Origin: Malachius bipustulatus
Lineage: Eukaryota > Arthropoda > Insecta > Coleoptera > Melyridae
Reading direction: 5' to 3'
Assembly (NCBI GenBank): GCA_910589415.1
Contig: OU342633.1
Location: 8,098,858-8,162,857, forward strand
DNA: 64,000 nucleotides
Below the pieces are notes generated by a model that ran no database searches, had not been told where the DNA came from, and saw only the letters and a program-made list of their open reading frames with translations. A program made the translations under genes and the position numbers. Shown here one piece after another: positions 1 to 9,680 of the stretch (position 1 is its first letter; each line of letters opens with the position of its first letter).

Positions 1-540
1 AAAAGCAGTGGCGTACTACTTTTTTTCAAACATATTAAGTGTATAACGCGACTTGCACGAACGCCACTGCCACAATAACTAAAAGTTATACGTTGGGAAA
101 TGCCTCTTGATGCATGGACGATGTACACAAATTTTCACGAAAATATCTTGGTATAGTTATCACAGTTATTATTAAAAAACGATTTTTTTTCTTGAAACTT
201 GTAGTTAAAGTTAAGCCTCTTAGGACATACGTTTATACTTACTTTTTTTCTTAAAATGATCTCATCAATCACCCCCTGAATTTTCTCGGTTCATTTACAA
301 TTGGTCGAGTTACAGATCGCCAGACCATTGGTTAATTATTTGTCTAATATTCAAAAAGTAATAAAGTCCATTTTTGTACTTATTCTCGGTCACCACCCTT
401 TTATGATGGTCGCCGCTTGTACTACTAATTTAATTGATTTTGTTTCAGCAAACTCATAAAAAGTACGATTTGTTTCTGCAACTCTCCACAACCTGAGAAA
501 AGCGGCTCATTCGTCCTGTTGGATAACCTGATATTTTATA
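1..540. other. AT-rich non-coding flank
   Basis: No open frame of useful length and no recognised gene. The sequence leads into the reverse-transcriptase fragment that starts near 545; weak non-LTR similarity may begin a little earlier, around 500, but I cannot fix a boundary. Confidence 0.5.
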
Positions 541-544
541 TAAA

Positions 545-775
545 AAATGTCATCGGAGGATTATGACACAATGTAAATTTACAAAATCAAAAAAGGGTCA
601 TCAAGATGACCCCGGAAATTTTAGACCTATCGCAATTCTTTCCGTTTTTTCCAAGATATTGGAACGAATTTTGAAACATAATTTCACAAAATATTTCGAA
701 CTTATAAAATTACTTCACGAGTAGTCAGTTCGGTTTTCGCAGGGGTCGCGGCACAGTTAATGCTGTGATTGATAT
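545..775 (+). pseudogene. non-LTR retrotransposon RT fragment (fingers region), split by the LTR element
   Basis: In frame from about 600 the translation reads as the N-terminal RT block of jockey/CR1-like elements: DDPGNFRPIAILSVFSKILE, then later QFGFRRGRGTVNAVID. The frame breaks near 720, so this is a relic. At 775 it is cut by the Ty3/gypsy element. Removing that element with one copy of its ATAT target duplication continues the frame for a few codons to about 7915 (VIDMIDHIMNN). This supports both the insertion point and the reading. A second truncated element then replaces the rest. Confidence 0.7.
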
Positions 776-1359
776 TGTTACGGGTCTCGCAATAAATAAA
801 TCACCACCAAAAAGTCTTACAAATTACTTTATTCACTAATCCAAATTATAACCTCTAATTATTATTCTTCTAAATAATCAAAACACAAACAGCTGACTAC
901 AACACTACTACTTGCACCTTGCACTTGTCTATTCTTTCTATCTGTCACTACTGGCTCCCTTACTTCACACTTCACTTCTGCTCTGTCTATACTTCAGTCT
1001 TCACTGTTTCACGTTCAGGATACTACTACTTGTCTTCAGCCTTCCGCTTCACTCCACGTCCGAACTAAAACTCGCAGCCGCGCGATGGTCTTTTATAGCT
1101 CCCTCGACACATCAGTAGTCACGTTCTACTCCGTTCTAGCAGGTACATTCTCGAACGTCGCACCGGCGCACCAGCCGTCGATTCATGGATTGTCTGTCTG
1201 TCGATGTGTCACATGACATGTGACTGGAACTGTCGCGAACATGTCATTGACTAACTCAGTATAAAAAAAGAATGTAAACAAACAAGCAAATTCGTGGACT
1301 AGAATGTTAAAGGTTGAAGAAGCAATTACTAGAATTTTTCCAGAGCGGTGTTCGTTATA
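776..1359 (-). repeat. 3' LTR of the Ty3/gypsy element
   Basis: Matches 7312-7895 base for base except T1219. On the element's strand it starts TATAACGAACACC and ends CCCGTAACA. Confidence 0.95.
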
Positions 1360-1377
1360 CTGCCCCCTTTCTATTTT
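1360..1377 (-). other. polypurine tract
   Basis: On the minus strand AAAATAGAAAGGGGGCAG lies directly upstream of the 3' LTR, the usual position of the plus-strand primer of LTR retrotransposons. Confidence 0.8.
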
Positions 1378-1723
1378 CGAGCGTCCCGCTCGAACGGACT
1401 TATTCGCTGTCTCCACAGTAGGGTGCCAGACGATTCAGGTGGACTACCTTCATCTTGCACTTGGGGGCTCCGCTCCGCTGTATCCTATACACCACGTCGT
1501 TTATCATTTTAATAATTGAGGCGCTCGGCAGTAAAAAGTGTTAAGTGACAATATGATTGTTTTGAATAAAATGAATTTTTTATGATTTTTTACATGCATT
1601 TCAACTTGAGTTTTGTTAGTTGCCAGCTTTTACGAAGTTTTACTTCACTGTCATCTATTGGTTTTATCATGAATTCGAATTCAGGATACTATTCTATATG
1701 CACTTAACATAGTTTTCATGCCA
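1378..1723 (-). other. 3' untranslated segment between pol and 3' LTR
   Basis: About 350 bp with no long ORF on the element's strand and no envelope-like sequence. Nothing else recognised. Confidence 0.6.
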
Positions 1724-4700
1724 TTACATTAAAATTGTAATATTTGTCACTTGACATCTTTTACCACCAAGCGCCTCAATTGTGTAAGGCCCTTCCCAGG
1801 ATGGCATAAACTTAGGCGACAAACCCTTCTTCCTAGTTGGATTATAAAACCACACTTTGTCTCCTTCTGTGAAGCCGCCGGAGTTTGCCTTCAAGTCATA
1901 CCTCGCCTTCATTCGGTCGCTGGCCAACTTGATCTTCCTCCTGACTAGGGAATGCACTTCTGCCATGGAGTTTCTTAATTCTTCGACATAATTTCTGATC
2001 TCCGATGGTGGACTGCTTGGTGAACCGTACACCAAATCACAGGGTAGCCGAATCTCCTTACCGAATACAACTTTGGCTGGTGTCTGCCCTGTAGTCTCAT
2101 GGATGGCTGCCCTGTACGACATCAGCAACAAAGGCAGGTACTGGTCCCAGTCTCGCTGATTATTGCTCACCACCTTCGACAGATGTTCCTCCATTGTTCG
2201 ATTAAACCGTTCTACCATACCGTCAGATTGTGGATGGAGAGGTGTAGTCCTTGTCTTGTTTATCCCGAGCAGTTTACACATTTCTGTGAAAACTTGGGAT
2301 TCAAAGTTTCGTCCTTGATCGGAATGCAACTCTAAAGGTACGCCAAACCTGCTAATTAAATTATCCACCAAGACTCTCGCAACTGTAGCAGCTTCTTGGT
2401 TCGGTATGGCGTATGCTTCAGGCCACTTGCTGAAATAATCCATGGCAACCAGGATAAAGCGATTGCCGCTGTCACTGATTGGAAAAGGACCTGCTACGTC
2501 TATGGCTATCCTCTCGAATGGGGCTCCGACGTTGTACTGCTTCACAGCGCCTGTCAGTCTTCTGCTTGGGCCCTTGCTTGCAGCACATTTCTCGCACTTA
2601 CGGCACCAGGCTTCGACATCGTCCTTGCAGTTCACCCAGTAGAACCTCTCTCGAACTTTCGCTAGTGTTTTGTTCACTCCGAAGTGAGCTCCTGATGTAC
2701 CTCCATGGATTACTTCGAGAATCTTCGGAACTTTACTCCTTGGAACCACCAACTGCATGACGATCTTCTTTCCGTCGGCACTCTCCCAGGCTCTCTTCAG
2801 CAGACCATTTTCGATTTGCAGCGACTCCCATTGTGACCATAGAGCTTTATATTCTGGGCTACGTGGAGAAACCTCTGCCCACGTTGGTCTCGGTCCATTC
2901 TCTTCTTTACGTTTTAAAATGTCTCCGATGTCTTCGTCTTTTTCTTGCTCTTTCCTGCATGCTTCTATCGTCCATCCTGTATCTGCATTGATCACGATCC
3001 TTCGAACGCACTCTTCCTTCTGGCTATCCTCAATCCGCTCACAATGTGAGCATTTCACGCATGGCCTCCTTGATAGTGCATCAGCGTTCTGGTGTAATCT
3101 GCCTGCACGATGTTTTATTTTGAAGTTGAACTGCTGTAGTCGTTCTATCCACCTAGCAGTCTGACCCTCTACGTTCTTCATCTTCATCAGCCAGGTGAGC
3201 GCGCCGTGATCTGTTCTGATCAGGAATTCCTTCCCATGCAGATAATTTTTAAAATGCTCCACCGATTTGATTATCGCCAGTAATTCTTTCCTGGTGGTAC
3301 AGTAGTTCCTCTCAGGCTTTGTCAAGGTCTTGCTGTAGTACTCGATGACTCGCTCTTCTCCCTCTTGGACTTGCGATAAAACAGCACCTATCCCGATATT
3401 ACTTGCGTCAGTATCAAGTACGTACTTTCCTTCTCTTTGAGGATATGACAGGATCGGACTAGAAATCAAAGCCTTTTTTAGTCTTCGGAAAGCGTCTTCA
3501 CACTTGGCATCCCAGATGAAAGGCGTCTTCAATTCGGTGAGCTTATGGAGCGGAGCTGCTACATCTGCAAATTTCTTGACAAATCTTCGGTAGTATGTAC
3601 AAAGACCCAGGAAACTTCGGACTTCGTGTCTGTCCTTAGGAGTCGGCCAATCACGAATCGATGCTACTTTGCTGTCGCTGGTCTGGATTCCTTCAGAAGT
3701 TACGGTATGTCCCAAAAACTCAACCTTCTTCTTAAATAGCGAACATTTTTCTGGATTCAGCTTCAGGTTGGCAGTTCTGAATCGATCGAAAATTTCCTGA
3801 AGGTTGTCGATGTGATTTTGGAAAGTGGAACCCATAACCATGACATCGTCCAGGTATACTAGGCATGTTTTCCAGGTCAGCCCTCGGAGTACCATCTCCA
3901 TTAGTCTTTCAAAGGTGGCTGGCGCGTTGCAAAGACCAAATGGCATAACCTTGAAATTGTACAGACCCATGCCAGTAGAAAACGCAGTTTTCTCTTTGTC
4001 GTTTGGGTGCATGCCAACCTGCCAGTAACCGCTCTTCAGGTCCAAGGTTGAGAACCAGGTTGAGCCAGACAAGGTACATAAAATGTCGTCGATTCTTGGT
4101 AGCGGGTAGCTGTCCTTCTTCGTAACATCGTTCAACTTCCTATAGTCGACGCAAAACCTTGTTGTTCCATCCTTCTTGGTTACTAACACGACTGGCGATG
4201 ACCACGGGCTGTTGGATTCCTCAATCACTCCGTCTTTCAGCATCTGGTCCAGCATGGTTGATACCTCTTCTTGTTTCGCAATCGGCAGTCTTCTTGGGGC
4301 TTGTCTTATTGGTTGGGTGTCGCCTGTATTTATTCGGTGTTGCACAATGTCCGTTCTGCCTAATTTCATGTTCCCTGTTGCGAAAACGTCTTGGTTCCTC
4401 TTCAAAAATTCTTTCGCCAACTTTGTCTCGTCTTTTGACAGTTCTTCAAAGTCAACTTCCGGCAGGACAATCTTCATTTTCTTTGTATCTGCCTTCTCCT
4501 TGCCCTCCATCTTCTCGCAACAGCTGATCTTCTTGACTGGTACGCAAATTCCAAGTACGTCACCTTCCTTGATCCTAGCGCTGCCAGAAAACACATTTGC
4601 AACACGTACAGGAATCTCTCGGCTAGTGTTGACTAACGTCTTGGCTATTATCAGGTTCTTATTATTGTCTGGGGATGGCTCGACTAACCCAACGCAGCTT

Positions 4701-5227
4701 CCAAGATCTGCTTCCAGTCTGGCCGGGACTATCTGCTCGCTGAACCCTCGGATGATGGTCGTTGAACTCGCAATGAGTCTCGTCATTACCTTCTGTGATT
4801 TTCTAGAGCTCAGTACCAAGTCTTCTTCACCCAATCTCAGGATACCTTGTTTCGGATCAATTCGTAGTCCATGCTGTTGAATGATGTCTAGTCCCAGGAT
4901 AAATTCGTCTTCAATCTCGGCTACCACAACCGTATGACGCAGTTCCAGGGCTCCAAGCTGGATTCGGCCATCTACTTCGCCGATGATATCTGCGATTTCA
5001 CCTGTCGCTGTCTTCAACTGGACCCGCCTCGATGGATGCCGAATTACAGCAGGACTGACCATGTCCTTCCTTACCAATGAGATCGATGATCCGGTGTCGA
5101 GTACCATGGCAACAGATTTCCCATTTATCTGCCCTTCAACGGCTAGGCTGTCTACGTGGCGTTGGAGTGTTCGGATGGAAACGATCTTGGGGGCCTTGTT
5201 GTTGTCAGCCAGCATTCGCCCCTCCAC
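1724..5227 (-). CDS. pol: Pol polyprotein (protease-RT-RNase H-integrase), intact
   Basis: An uninterrupted frame of 1167 residues. Protease motif DTGSS is at residues 44-48. The RT palm has LDLKSGYWQ near 395-403 and catalytic YLDD at 458-461. RNase H has DTDAS at 605-609. The integrase zinc finger has H841/H848 with the CRKCEKC cluster at 875-881. The catalytic core has D910, D970 and E1006, giving the D,D(35)E spacing. All key residues are present. The frame is open upstream of 5227, where the first codon is GTG and the first ATG is at 5215; it overlaps the end of gag in the -1 frame. Pol is therefore probably made as a Gag-Pol fusion by -1 frameshifting near GGAAAAC at the gag stop, which is inference. 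It could still be active in trans. Confidence 0.95.
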   Translation of the reverse strand: MEGRMLADNNKAPKIVSIRTLQRHVDSLAVEGQINGKSVAMVLDTGSSISLVRKDMVSPAVIRHPSRRVQLKTATGEIADIIGEVDGRIQLGALELRHTVVVAEIEDEFILGLDIIQQHGLRIDPKQGILRLGEEDLVLSSRKSQKVMTRLIASSTTIIRGFSEQIVPARLEADLGSCVGLVEPSPDNNKNLIIAKTLVNTSREIPVRVANVFSGSARIKEGDVLGICVPVKKISCCEKMEGKEKADTKKMKIVLPEVDFEELSKDETKLAKEFLKRNQDVFATGNMKLGRTDIVQHRINTGDTQPIRQAPRRLPIAKQEEVSTMLDQMLKDGVIEESNSPWSSPVVLVTKKDGTTRFCVDYRKLNDVTKKDSYPLPRIDDILCTLSGSTWFSTLDLKSGYWQVGMHPNDKEKTAFSTGMGLYNFKVMPFGLCNAPATFERLMEMVLRGLTWKTCLVYLDDVMVMGSTFQNHIDNLQEIFDRFRTANLKLNPEKCSLFKKKVEFLGHTVTSEGIQTSDSKVASIRDWPTPKDRHEVRSFLGLCTYYRRFVKKFADVAAPLHKLTELKTPFIWDAKCEDAFRRLKKALISSPILSYPQREGKYVLDTDASNIGIGAVLSQVQEGEERVIEYYSKTLTKPERNYCTTRKELLAIIKSVEHFKNYLHGKEFLIRTDHGALTWLMKMKNVEGQTARWIERLQQFNFKIKHRAGRLHQNADALSRRPCVKCSHCERIEDSQKEECVRRIVINADTGWTIEACRKEQEKDEDIGDILKRKEENGPRPTWAEVSPRSPEYKALWSQWESLQIENGLLKRAWESADGKKIVMQLVVPRSKVPKILEVIHGGTSGAHFGVNKTLAKVRERFYWVNCKDDVEAWCRKCEKCAASKGPSRRLTGAVKQYNVGAPFERIAIDVAGPFPISDSGNRFILVAMDYFSKWPEAYAIPNQEAATVARVLVDNLISRFGVPLELHSDQGRNFESQVFTEMCKLLGINKTRTTPLHPQSDGMVERFNRTMEEHLSKVVSNNQRDWDQYLPLLLMSYRAAIHETTGQTPAKVVFGKEIRLPCDLVYGSPSSPPSEIRNYVEELRNSMAEVHSLVRRKIKLASDRMKARYDLKANSGGFTEGDKVWFYNPTRKKGLSPKFMPSWEGPYTIEALGGKRCQVTNITILM

Positions 5228-5238
5228 ACTGGCTGAAG

Positions 5239-5619
5239 TTAGTTTTCCTGCCGCCGACGAGGAGCTTCCCGTTCTCGAGAGACACTTCTATCTCTGCTTC
5301 TGCTCCTGTCCCTGCCTGGTCTTCGTTCCAGGGATCCACCACGTCTCGGAATCTCACCAACTTTACAGTCACGAATAAAATGTGAACTGGATCCGCAACG
5401 GTAGCACTGTTTCCTGTTTTCGTCCCTCCTCGGAGTCCAACCTCTTTTCCCATTATTTAACTGCTCAGAGAGCTTATCCACCATCATTTTACTCAGCCTT
5501 TCCAATATGGTAGTCACGTCCTCTTCTTTTTCTTCATTGATTGTCACTGCTCGTACCTTGGAGAAGTTCCTACCATTGGACGCTTTGATTGCTGCGTCTA
5601 TCTCCAGCGCTCTAACTCA
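5239..5619 (-). pseudogene. gag: gag 3' part: nucleocapsid with CCHC zinc knuckle
   Basis: The downstream half of gag, cut from its 5' half by the insertion at 5620-6346. It reads (V)RALEIDAAIK, then a CCHC knuckle C-x2-C-x4-H-x4-C (CYRCGSSSHFIRDC), an Arg/Ser-rich tail and a stop at 5239-5241. The knuckle binds RNA in Gag. It is in the same frame as the 5' half once the 727-bp insert plus 3 bp are discounted (730 nt, shift of one). The pol frame overlaps its end in -1. Confidence 0.85.
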
Positions 5620-6346
5620 TAGCGAATTCGAGTTGGCTGCACTTGCTCGGAGCGAGATCGATCTGTCTCTGAATCAGTTCTGCCCAGAATTCTGCTCCAG
5701 TCCGGAGCAGAACTTTCGCATTTCGACTCTGTATGGAACCGAACTGTGTCAGGGCAGGCCAGAACCAGAGCCAGAGCCAGAGCGCCATGCACCGGTGCAG
5801 TGCAGTGTGCAATCCAGTTTCCGTCCAGTCTGCATTTTCATTATAGCCTTCTACCTATCCCTATCCTATACCTATCACGGTTGTTTGTTGTTATGATGTT
5901 ATTCTTATTATAACAGAGTCGTGGAACTACAAGGCGTGATCCATTTTAATTATTGTAATAAGTTGTAATTCATACAATACGTAAAATGTACTTATCCACA
6001 AATTTTTGGTTTAAGGAATTACACTAGGCATCAGTAAGGAATCAGTATTTAATTTTCCCGCTATTTCTAGCCTCTAAATTTACGGGAGTGCACCGTTGCA
6101 CCGTCAAATTTGACGGTGCAGTTTATTTTGCTCCGGGACAGTTCAGCCATACGACTCGAACATATTTTCCTATGCACTGCCAGAGAGCAAGTGTAACTCG
6201 AACACAATTACGATATGCACTGCTAGAGTTCACTTTAACTCGAATACGATTACGAAAAGCACTGGAACGGAGTCCTACAAATCGAACACGAGATTCCGTC
6301 TCGGTGCGCACCCGGAGCAGAAAAGTGCAGTAACTCGAATTCGCTA
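5620..6346. mobile_element. 727-bp terminal-inverted-repeat element (MITE) inside gag
   Basis: Both ends carry TAGCGAATTCGAGTT, followed by GGCTGCACTT on one side and ACTGCACTT on the other. It is flanked by a 3-bp direct repeat TCA (5617-5619 and 6347-6349). The right half has three imperfect copies of a unit starting TATGCACTG..AG and continuing with AACTCGAA.AC.ATTACGA (about 6170-6270), i.e. subterminal repeats. No transposase ORF. A 3-bp duplication fits PIF/Harbinger-like or CACTA-like families; the terminal bases do not decide between them. Confidence 0.85.
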
Positions 6347-7261
6347 TCACGCTTCGCTGGACTTTGTCAAATGTGACATGCGCAGGATCTTCTGTATTTC
6401 AGTGTCTCGTATCCCGTTGACAAAGGTTTGCGAGGCTAGTTGTTCCTTGAAGTTCTGCGGCGAGTCTGGGTAGGCTTGATGGACAATCCTGTTGACATCC
6501 GCTTCGAACTCCTGTAGCGACTCGTTCGGCTTCTGCACTCTGCTCATCAACTGATTTTGGAACACCTGCTCCATATGGCGATTGCCGAATCGAAGTTCTA
6601 ATGCTGCACTCAATTGGTCATAATTTGAGTGCAGTTCTACCGGCAGTGTTTGCAGCATGTCCACAGCTTGCCCTCGAAGAGCAAGAACCAGTGCCGTTGC
6701 CTTCTCTGCGTTGTTCCACCCGTTGGCCATGCATGCAGCCTGAAACTGCATCTTGTACGCAGTCCAGGGAGTTGTTCCGTCGTACGCTGGTGGTTTCACT
6801 TTCGCGCCAAAACTGCTGGTCGGTACGGCACACGGAGGATGCTTCACCTCAGAACTTTCGAGAGTTCTGAGTTTATTCTCGATCTCCTCTACCAGCAGTT
6901 TCGTTTTCCGTTCTACTCGATTTTCTACCAATTTCACTTCATCGCGAACACCACCGACTTCATCGCGAACACTGTCAATGTCTTGTTTCACTTTGTTTAG
7001 TTCACAAACATAATCGTCTCTTTGCTGCAGAATAACTTTTAGCAGCTGCTCCTCACTATCCTTATGTTGTTGCAGCAGCTTCTCTTCACTTTCTTCGAGC
7101 TTCTTCACAATATTTTTCTGCTCCTCCTGGCCGTCTTCAAGCTTCTTCATGATATTTTTCTGCTCCTCCTGGCCGTTTTTGAGCAGTAACATCATATCCT
7201 CCAGCATTTTCTCAGACATTTTGTCGCTTCCTATTTCCTTTCCACTTCTTAATCTACCCAT
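6347..7261 (-). pseudogene. gag: gag 5' part: matrix/capsid region, truncated by insertion
   Basis: 304 codons from ATG at 7261. Residues about 15-120 form a charged coiled coil with repeated GQEEQKNI.KKLE units. About 140-300 is the capsid-like retrotransposon gag domain (KPPAYDGTTPWTAYKMQFQ, later LMSRVQKPNESLQEFEADVN). The frame ends at a TGA that is the target-site copy next to the MITE at 6347-6349, so the zinc knuckle is lost from this product. Length and order (coiled coil, capsid, knuckle) fit Ty3/gypsy gags of insects. Confidence 0.85.
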
Positions 7262-7294
7262 TAACTAATTAATCTTCTCGCTGGAATCCGTATC

Positions 7295-7309
7295 CCGCTT
7301 CTGACACCA
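7295..7309 (-). other. primer-binding site (tRNA-Leu type)
   Basis: On the minus strand TGGTGTCAGAAGCGG begins two bases inside the 5' LTR boundary. It starts with TGG, as a site complementary to a tRNA 3' CCA end must, and resembles tRNA-Leu sites (TGGTGTCAGAAGTGG). The tRNA assignment is from memory of such sites. Confidence 0.7.
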
Positions 7310-7311
7310 GT

Positions 7312-7895
7312 TGTTACGGGTCTCGCAATAAATAAATCACCACCAAAAAGTCTTACAAATTACTTTATTCACTAATCCAAATTATAACCTCTAATTATTA
7401 TTCTTCTAAATAATCAAAACACAAACAGCTGACTACAACACTACTACTTGCACCTTGCACTTGTCTATTCTTTCTATCTGTCACTACTGGCTCCCTTACT
7501 TCACACTTCACTTCTGCTCTGTCTATACTTCAGTCTTCACTGTTTCACGTTCAGGATACTACTACTTGTCTTCAGCCTTCCGCTTCACTCCACGTCCGAA
7601 CTAAAACTCGCAGCCGCGCGATGGTCTTTTATAGCTCCCTCGACACATCAGTAGTCACGTTCTACTCCGTTCTAGCAGGTACATTCTCGAACGTCGCACC
7701 GGCGCACCAGCCGTCGATTCATGGATTGTCTGTCTGTCGATGTGTCACATGACAAGTGACTGGAACTGTCGCGAACATGTCATTGACTAACTCAGTATAA
7801 AAAAAGAATGTAAACAAACAAGCAAATTCGTGGACTAGAATGTTAAAGGTTGAAGAAGCAATTACTAGAATTTTTCCAGAGCGGTGTTCGTTATA
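7312..7895 (-). repeat. 5' LTR of the Ty3/gypsy element
   Basis: Partner of 776-1359; carries A at 7755 where the other LTR has T. On the element strand a TATA-like stretch (TTTTTTTATACTG, near 7795-7807) could be the promoter; that is inference. Confidence 0.95.
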
Positions 7896-7915
7896 ATATG
7901 ATAGATCACATTATG

Positions 7916-8870
7916 AATAATCAATCAATCAATCAATCAATCTTTATTGTCCATTATCAGGTACAAAAGTGTACATATGGAAAGTCAACTTCACCATTAC
8001 AGTATTATATGTACTTAAAATAAAACAAAAAAAGATCACAAAACAAAACAAAACAGCAGTAACTTAACAAATAAAATGCCTATCACACATTCATATTGCA
8101 TCACAACACTTGTCAAATATGTGATCTAATAACATGGTCAGGACAAATATAATCTACCGATTAAAATATTCCGCAGTACTATAAAATACTCTGGAATTGA
8201 GGTACTTCTTTACACTAGCCTTGAATAAATTATAGTTTCCCTCTATAGCCAGAATATCCGTAGGAAGGCGGTTATATAACTTCGCACACATATACAAAGG
8301 AGATTTCTCAAGAAGTGTCGTGCGGTGGATAGGCAAGCAGATTTTGTTTCCAAACCTCGTTGAATATGCGTGACCGCACGACACCTCAGTGAACAGGTCC
8401 TTATGCTTATGTACAAAACAAACGCATTTAAGAATATATATACAGCAGCAGGTCAATATCTTATTGCTTGCAAAAGCATATCTACATGTCTCTAATGGTT
8501 TCAGACCAAATAAAAGACGTATAATTTTTTTCTGTAGGATAAAAATTCTTTGGGCATGCGCACTACTACCCCAAGCAACAATATTAAAAGATAGATGAGA
8601 GTAGACCAGAGCATAATAAACATTCAGCAAACATTCAGTCCCTAAGCTTGATTTAAGTTGAAGAATTGCAAAATATGACTTGCGCAGTTGCTTTGCCAGA
8701 TGATCCACATGGGCCCGCCAGGACAAATGGTCATCAATCAGGGTACCTAAAATAATTTCGAGAAGGGAAATTTTACACACGTTAATTTCCTTGATTTGTG
8801 CAAAGCGTTCGACTGTGTTGATCACGTTACACTGATATGGTGCGATTAAGTTTAAAAAGTCATATGTGAC
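7916..8870 (-). mobile_element. 5'-truncated non-LTR retrotransposon with (GATT)n tail
   Basis: Minus-strand element. Its 3' end is marked by the tail at 7916-7943, which reads AATAAAGATTGATTGATT... on the element strand, with a polyadenylation-like AATAAA just before the tetranucleotide run. It contains the C-terminal RT coding region (8154 to about 8855) and about 210 bp of 3' UTR. The 5' limit near 8870 is where coding similarity ends. A microsatellite tail rather than poly(A) is typical of CR1/L2/I-like clades. Confidence 0.8.
8154..8855 (-). pseudogene. RT C-terminal (thumb) region of a non-LTR element
   Basis: An open frame of about 230 residues without its own ATG. It shows LGTLIDDHLSWRAHVDHL and later YYALVYSHLSFNIVAWG, the post-palm block shared by jockey/CR1-like RTs, and ends TAEYFNR-stop. 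The catalytic FADD region is missing through 5' truncation, so it cannot act. The frame is remarkably undisturbed, suggesting a fairly recent copy. Confidence 0.8.
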
Positions 8871-8905
8871 GTCATACTAACCGTCCGAATTAAGATTTTT
8901 CATTA

Positions 8906-9414
8906 CCCAAGTCAAGTTAGCCACGCTTCGGCCAGCCACGCTTTCGGCCAGGGAGAAGGGCTTCAATTAACTTCCAGCATTTTTTTTTCGTTTGTTAAGT
9001 CCATGGCCGAAAGTGTGGAAAGCCATTATTATAAAATTTCAGACTTTTTCAGCAAGTTTTCAGCAAAAATGATTTTTTTTACTTTACAAAGTTCGTGGCC
9101 CAAAGTGTGGCTGGCCGTTATTATAAAATTTAAGACTTTTCTAAGCAAAATTTCAGCAAAAATGAATTTTTCAGTTTATAAAGTTCGTGGCCGAAAGTGT
9201 GGCAGCCATTATTATAAAAACTCGAACTTTTCGTGGCAGAAAGCGTGGCTGGCCGTGACGTTTCAATAATTACGATTTTTTAGTTTACGGTGGTTTTTAT
9301 TGGGTCTCCATTTAAGCCGTGAATAACGAAAACACAAATTTGTTGAAAATTATTAGAAGAACCTTTTCCTGGCCGGAAGTTTGGCTGGCCGAAGCGTGGC
9401 TAACTTGACTTGGG
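8906..9414. mobile_element. 509-bp inverted-repeat element with internal tandem repeats
   Basis: Starts CCCAAGTCAAGTTAGCCACG and ends with its exact complement. The terminal inverted repeat is perfect for about 33 bp and then continues imperfectly (CGCTTTCGGCCAGG against AACTTCCGGCCAGG). Inside are three copies of a unit of about 87 bp centred on CGTGGCC.AAAGTGTGG..GCC and ATTATTATAAAA (9000-9250). The same GGCC-AAGTGTGG words occur in the ends, so the interior looks built from the terminus. No ORF of note; no clear target duplication. Confidence 0.8.
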
Positions 9415-9680
9415 TTTTTTCATTTCACTAGAAAATGTCAAACAGTTAATAATGTCAAGGTGTGAACGAGCGTAAATTATTGAAAGAATCATTCGAACAA
9501 TGAATTGAACGGTTTAAGTCAGTTTGACAGCCACTGACTAAATATATGCGGCATGGAGTGTTTAGACAAACTGGACGGTTTCTATGACAACCACGTGTAT
9601 GAAACAAAATAAATCGAACTATCAGAAGGATGTGTATTCTTAATCGATACATATGACTTTTTAAACTTATTGTACTATTA
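9415..9680. other. unassigned spacer
   Basis: Between two inverted-repeat elements. No ORF, repeat or RT similarity recognised. Confidence 0.4.

Larger units (their letters stand above)
776..7895 (-). mobile_element. Ty3/gypsy LTR retrotransposon, full length, very recent, with MITE in gag
   Basis: A 7.1-kb element on the minus strand: 584-bp LTRs (776-1359 and 7312-7895), gag, pol in the order protease, RT, RNase H, integrase (the Ty3/gypsy order), a primer-binding site next to the right LTR and a purine tract next to the left LTR. It is flanked by the 4-bp duplication ATAT (772-775 and 7896-7899). The LTRs differ at one position I could find (T at 1219, A at 7755), so insertion was recent. 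There is no envelope-like ORF between pol and the 3' LTR. Gag is broken by a 727-bp inverted-repeat insertion (5620-6346), so this copy cannot supply its own Gag although pol is open from end to end. Confidence 0.95.

Noticed and set aside
1378..1723. Envelope gene of an errantivirus-like element
   Set aside because: Only about 350 bp between pol and the LTR, with no ORF on the element strand.
2099..4880. Several plus-strand ORFs up to 234 codons
   Set aside because: They lie wholly opposite the minus-strand pol gene and are antisense shadows of it.
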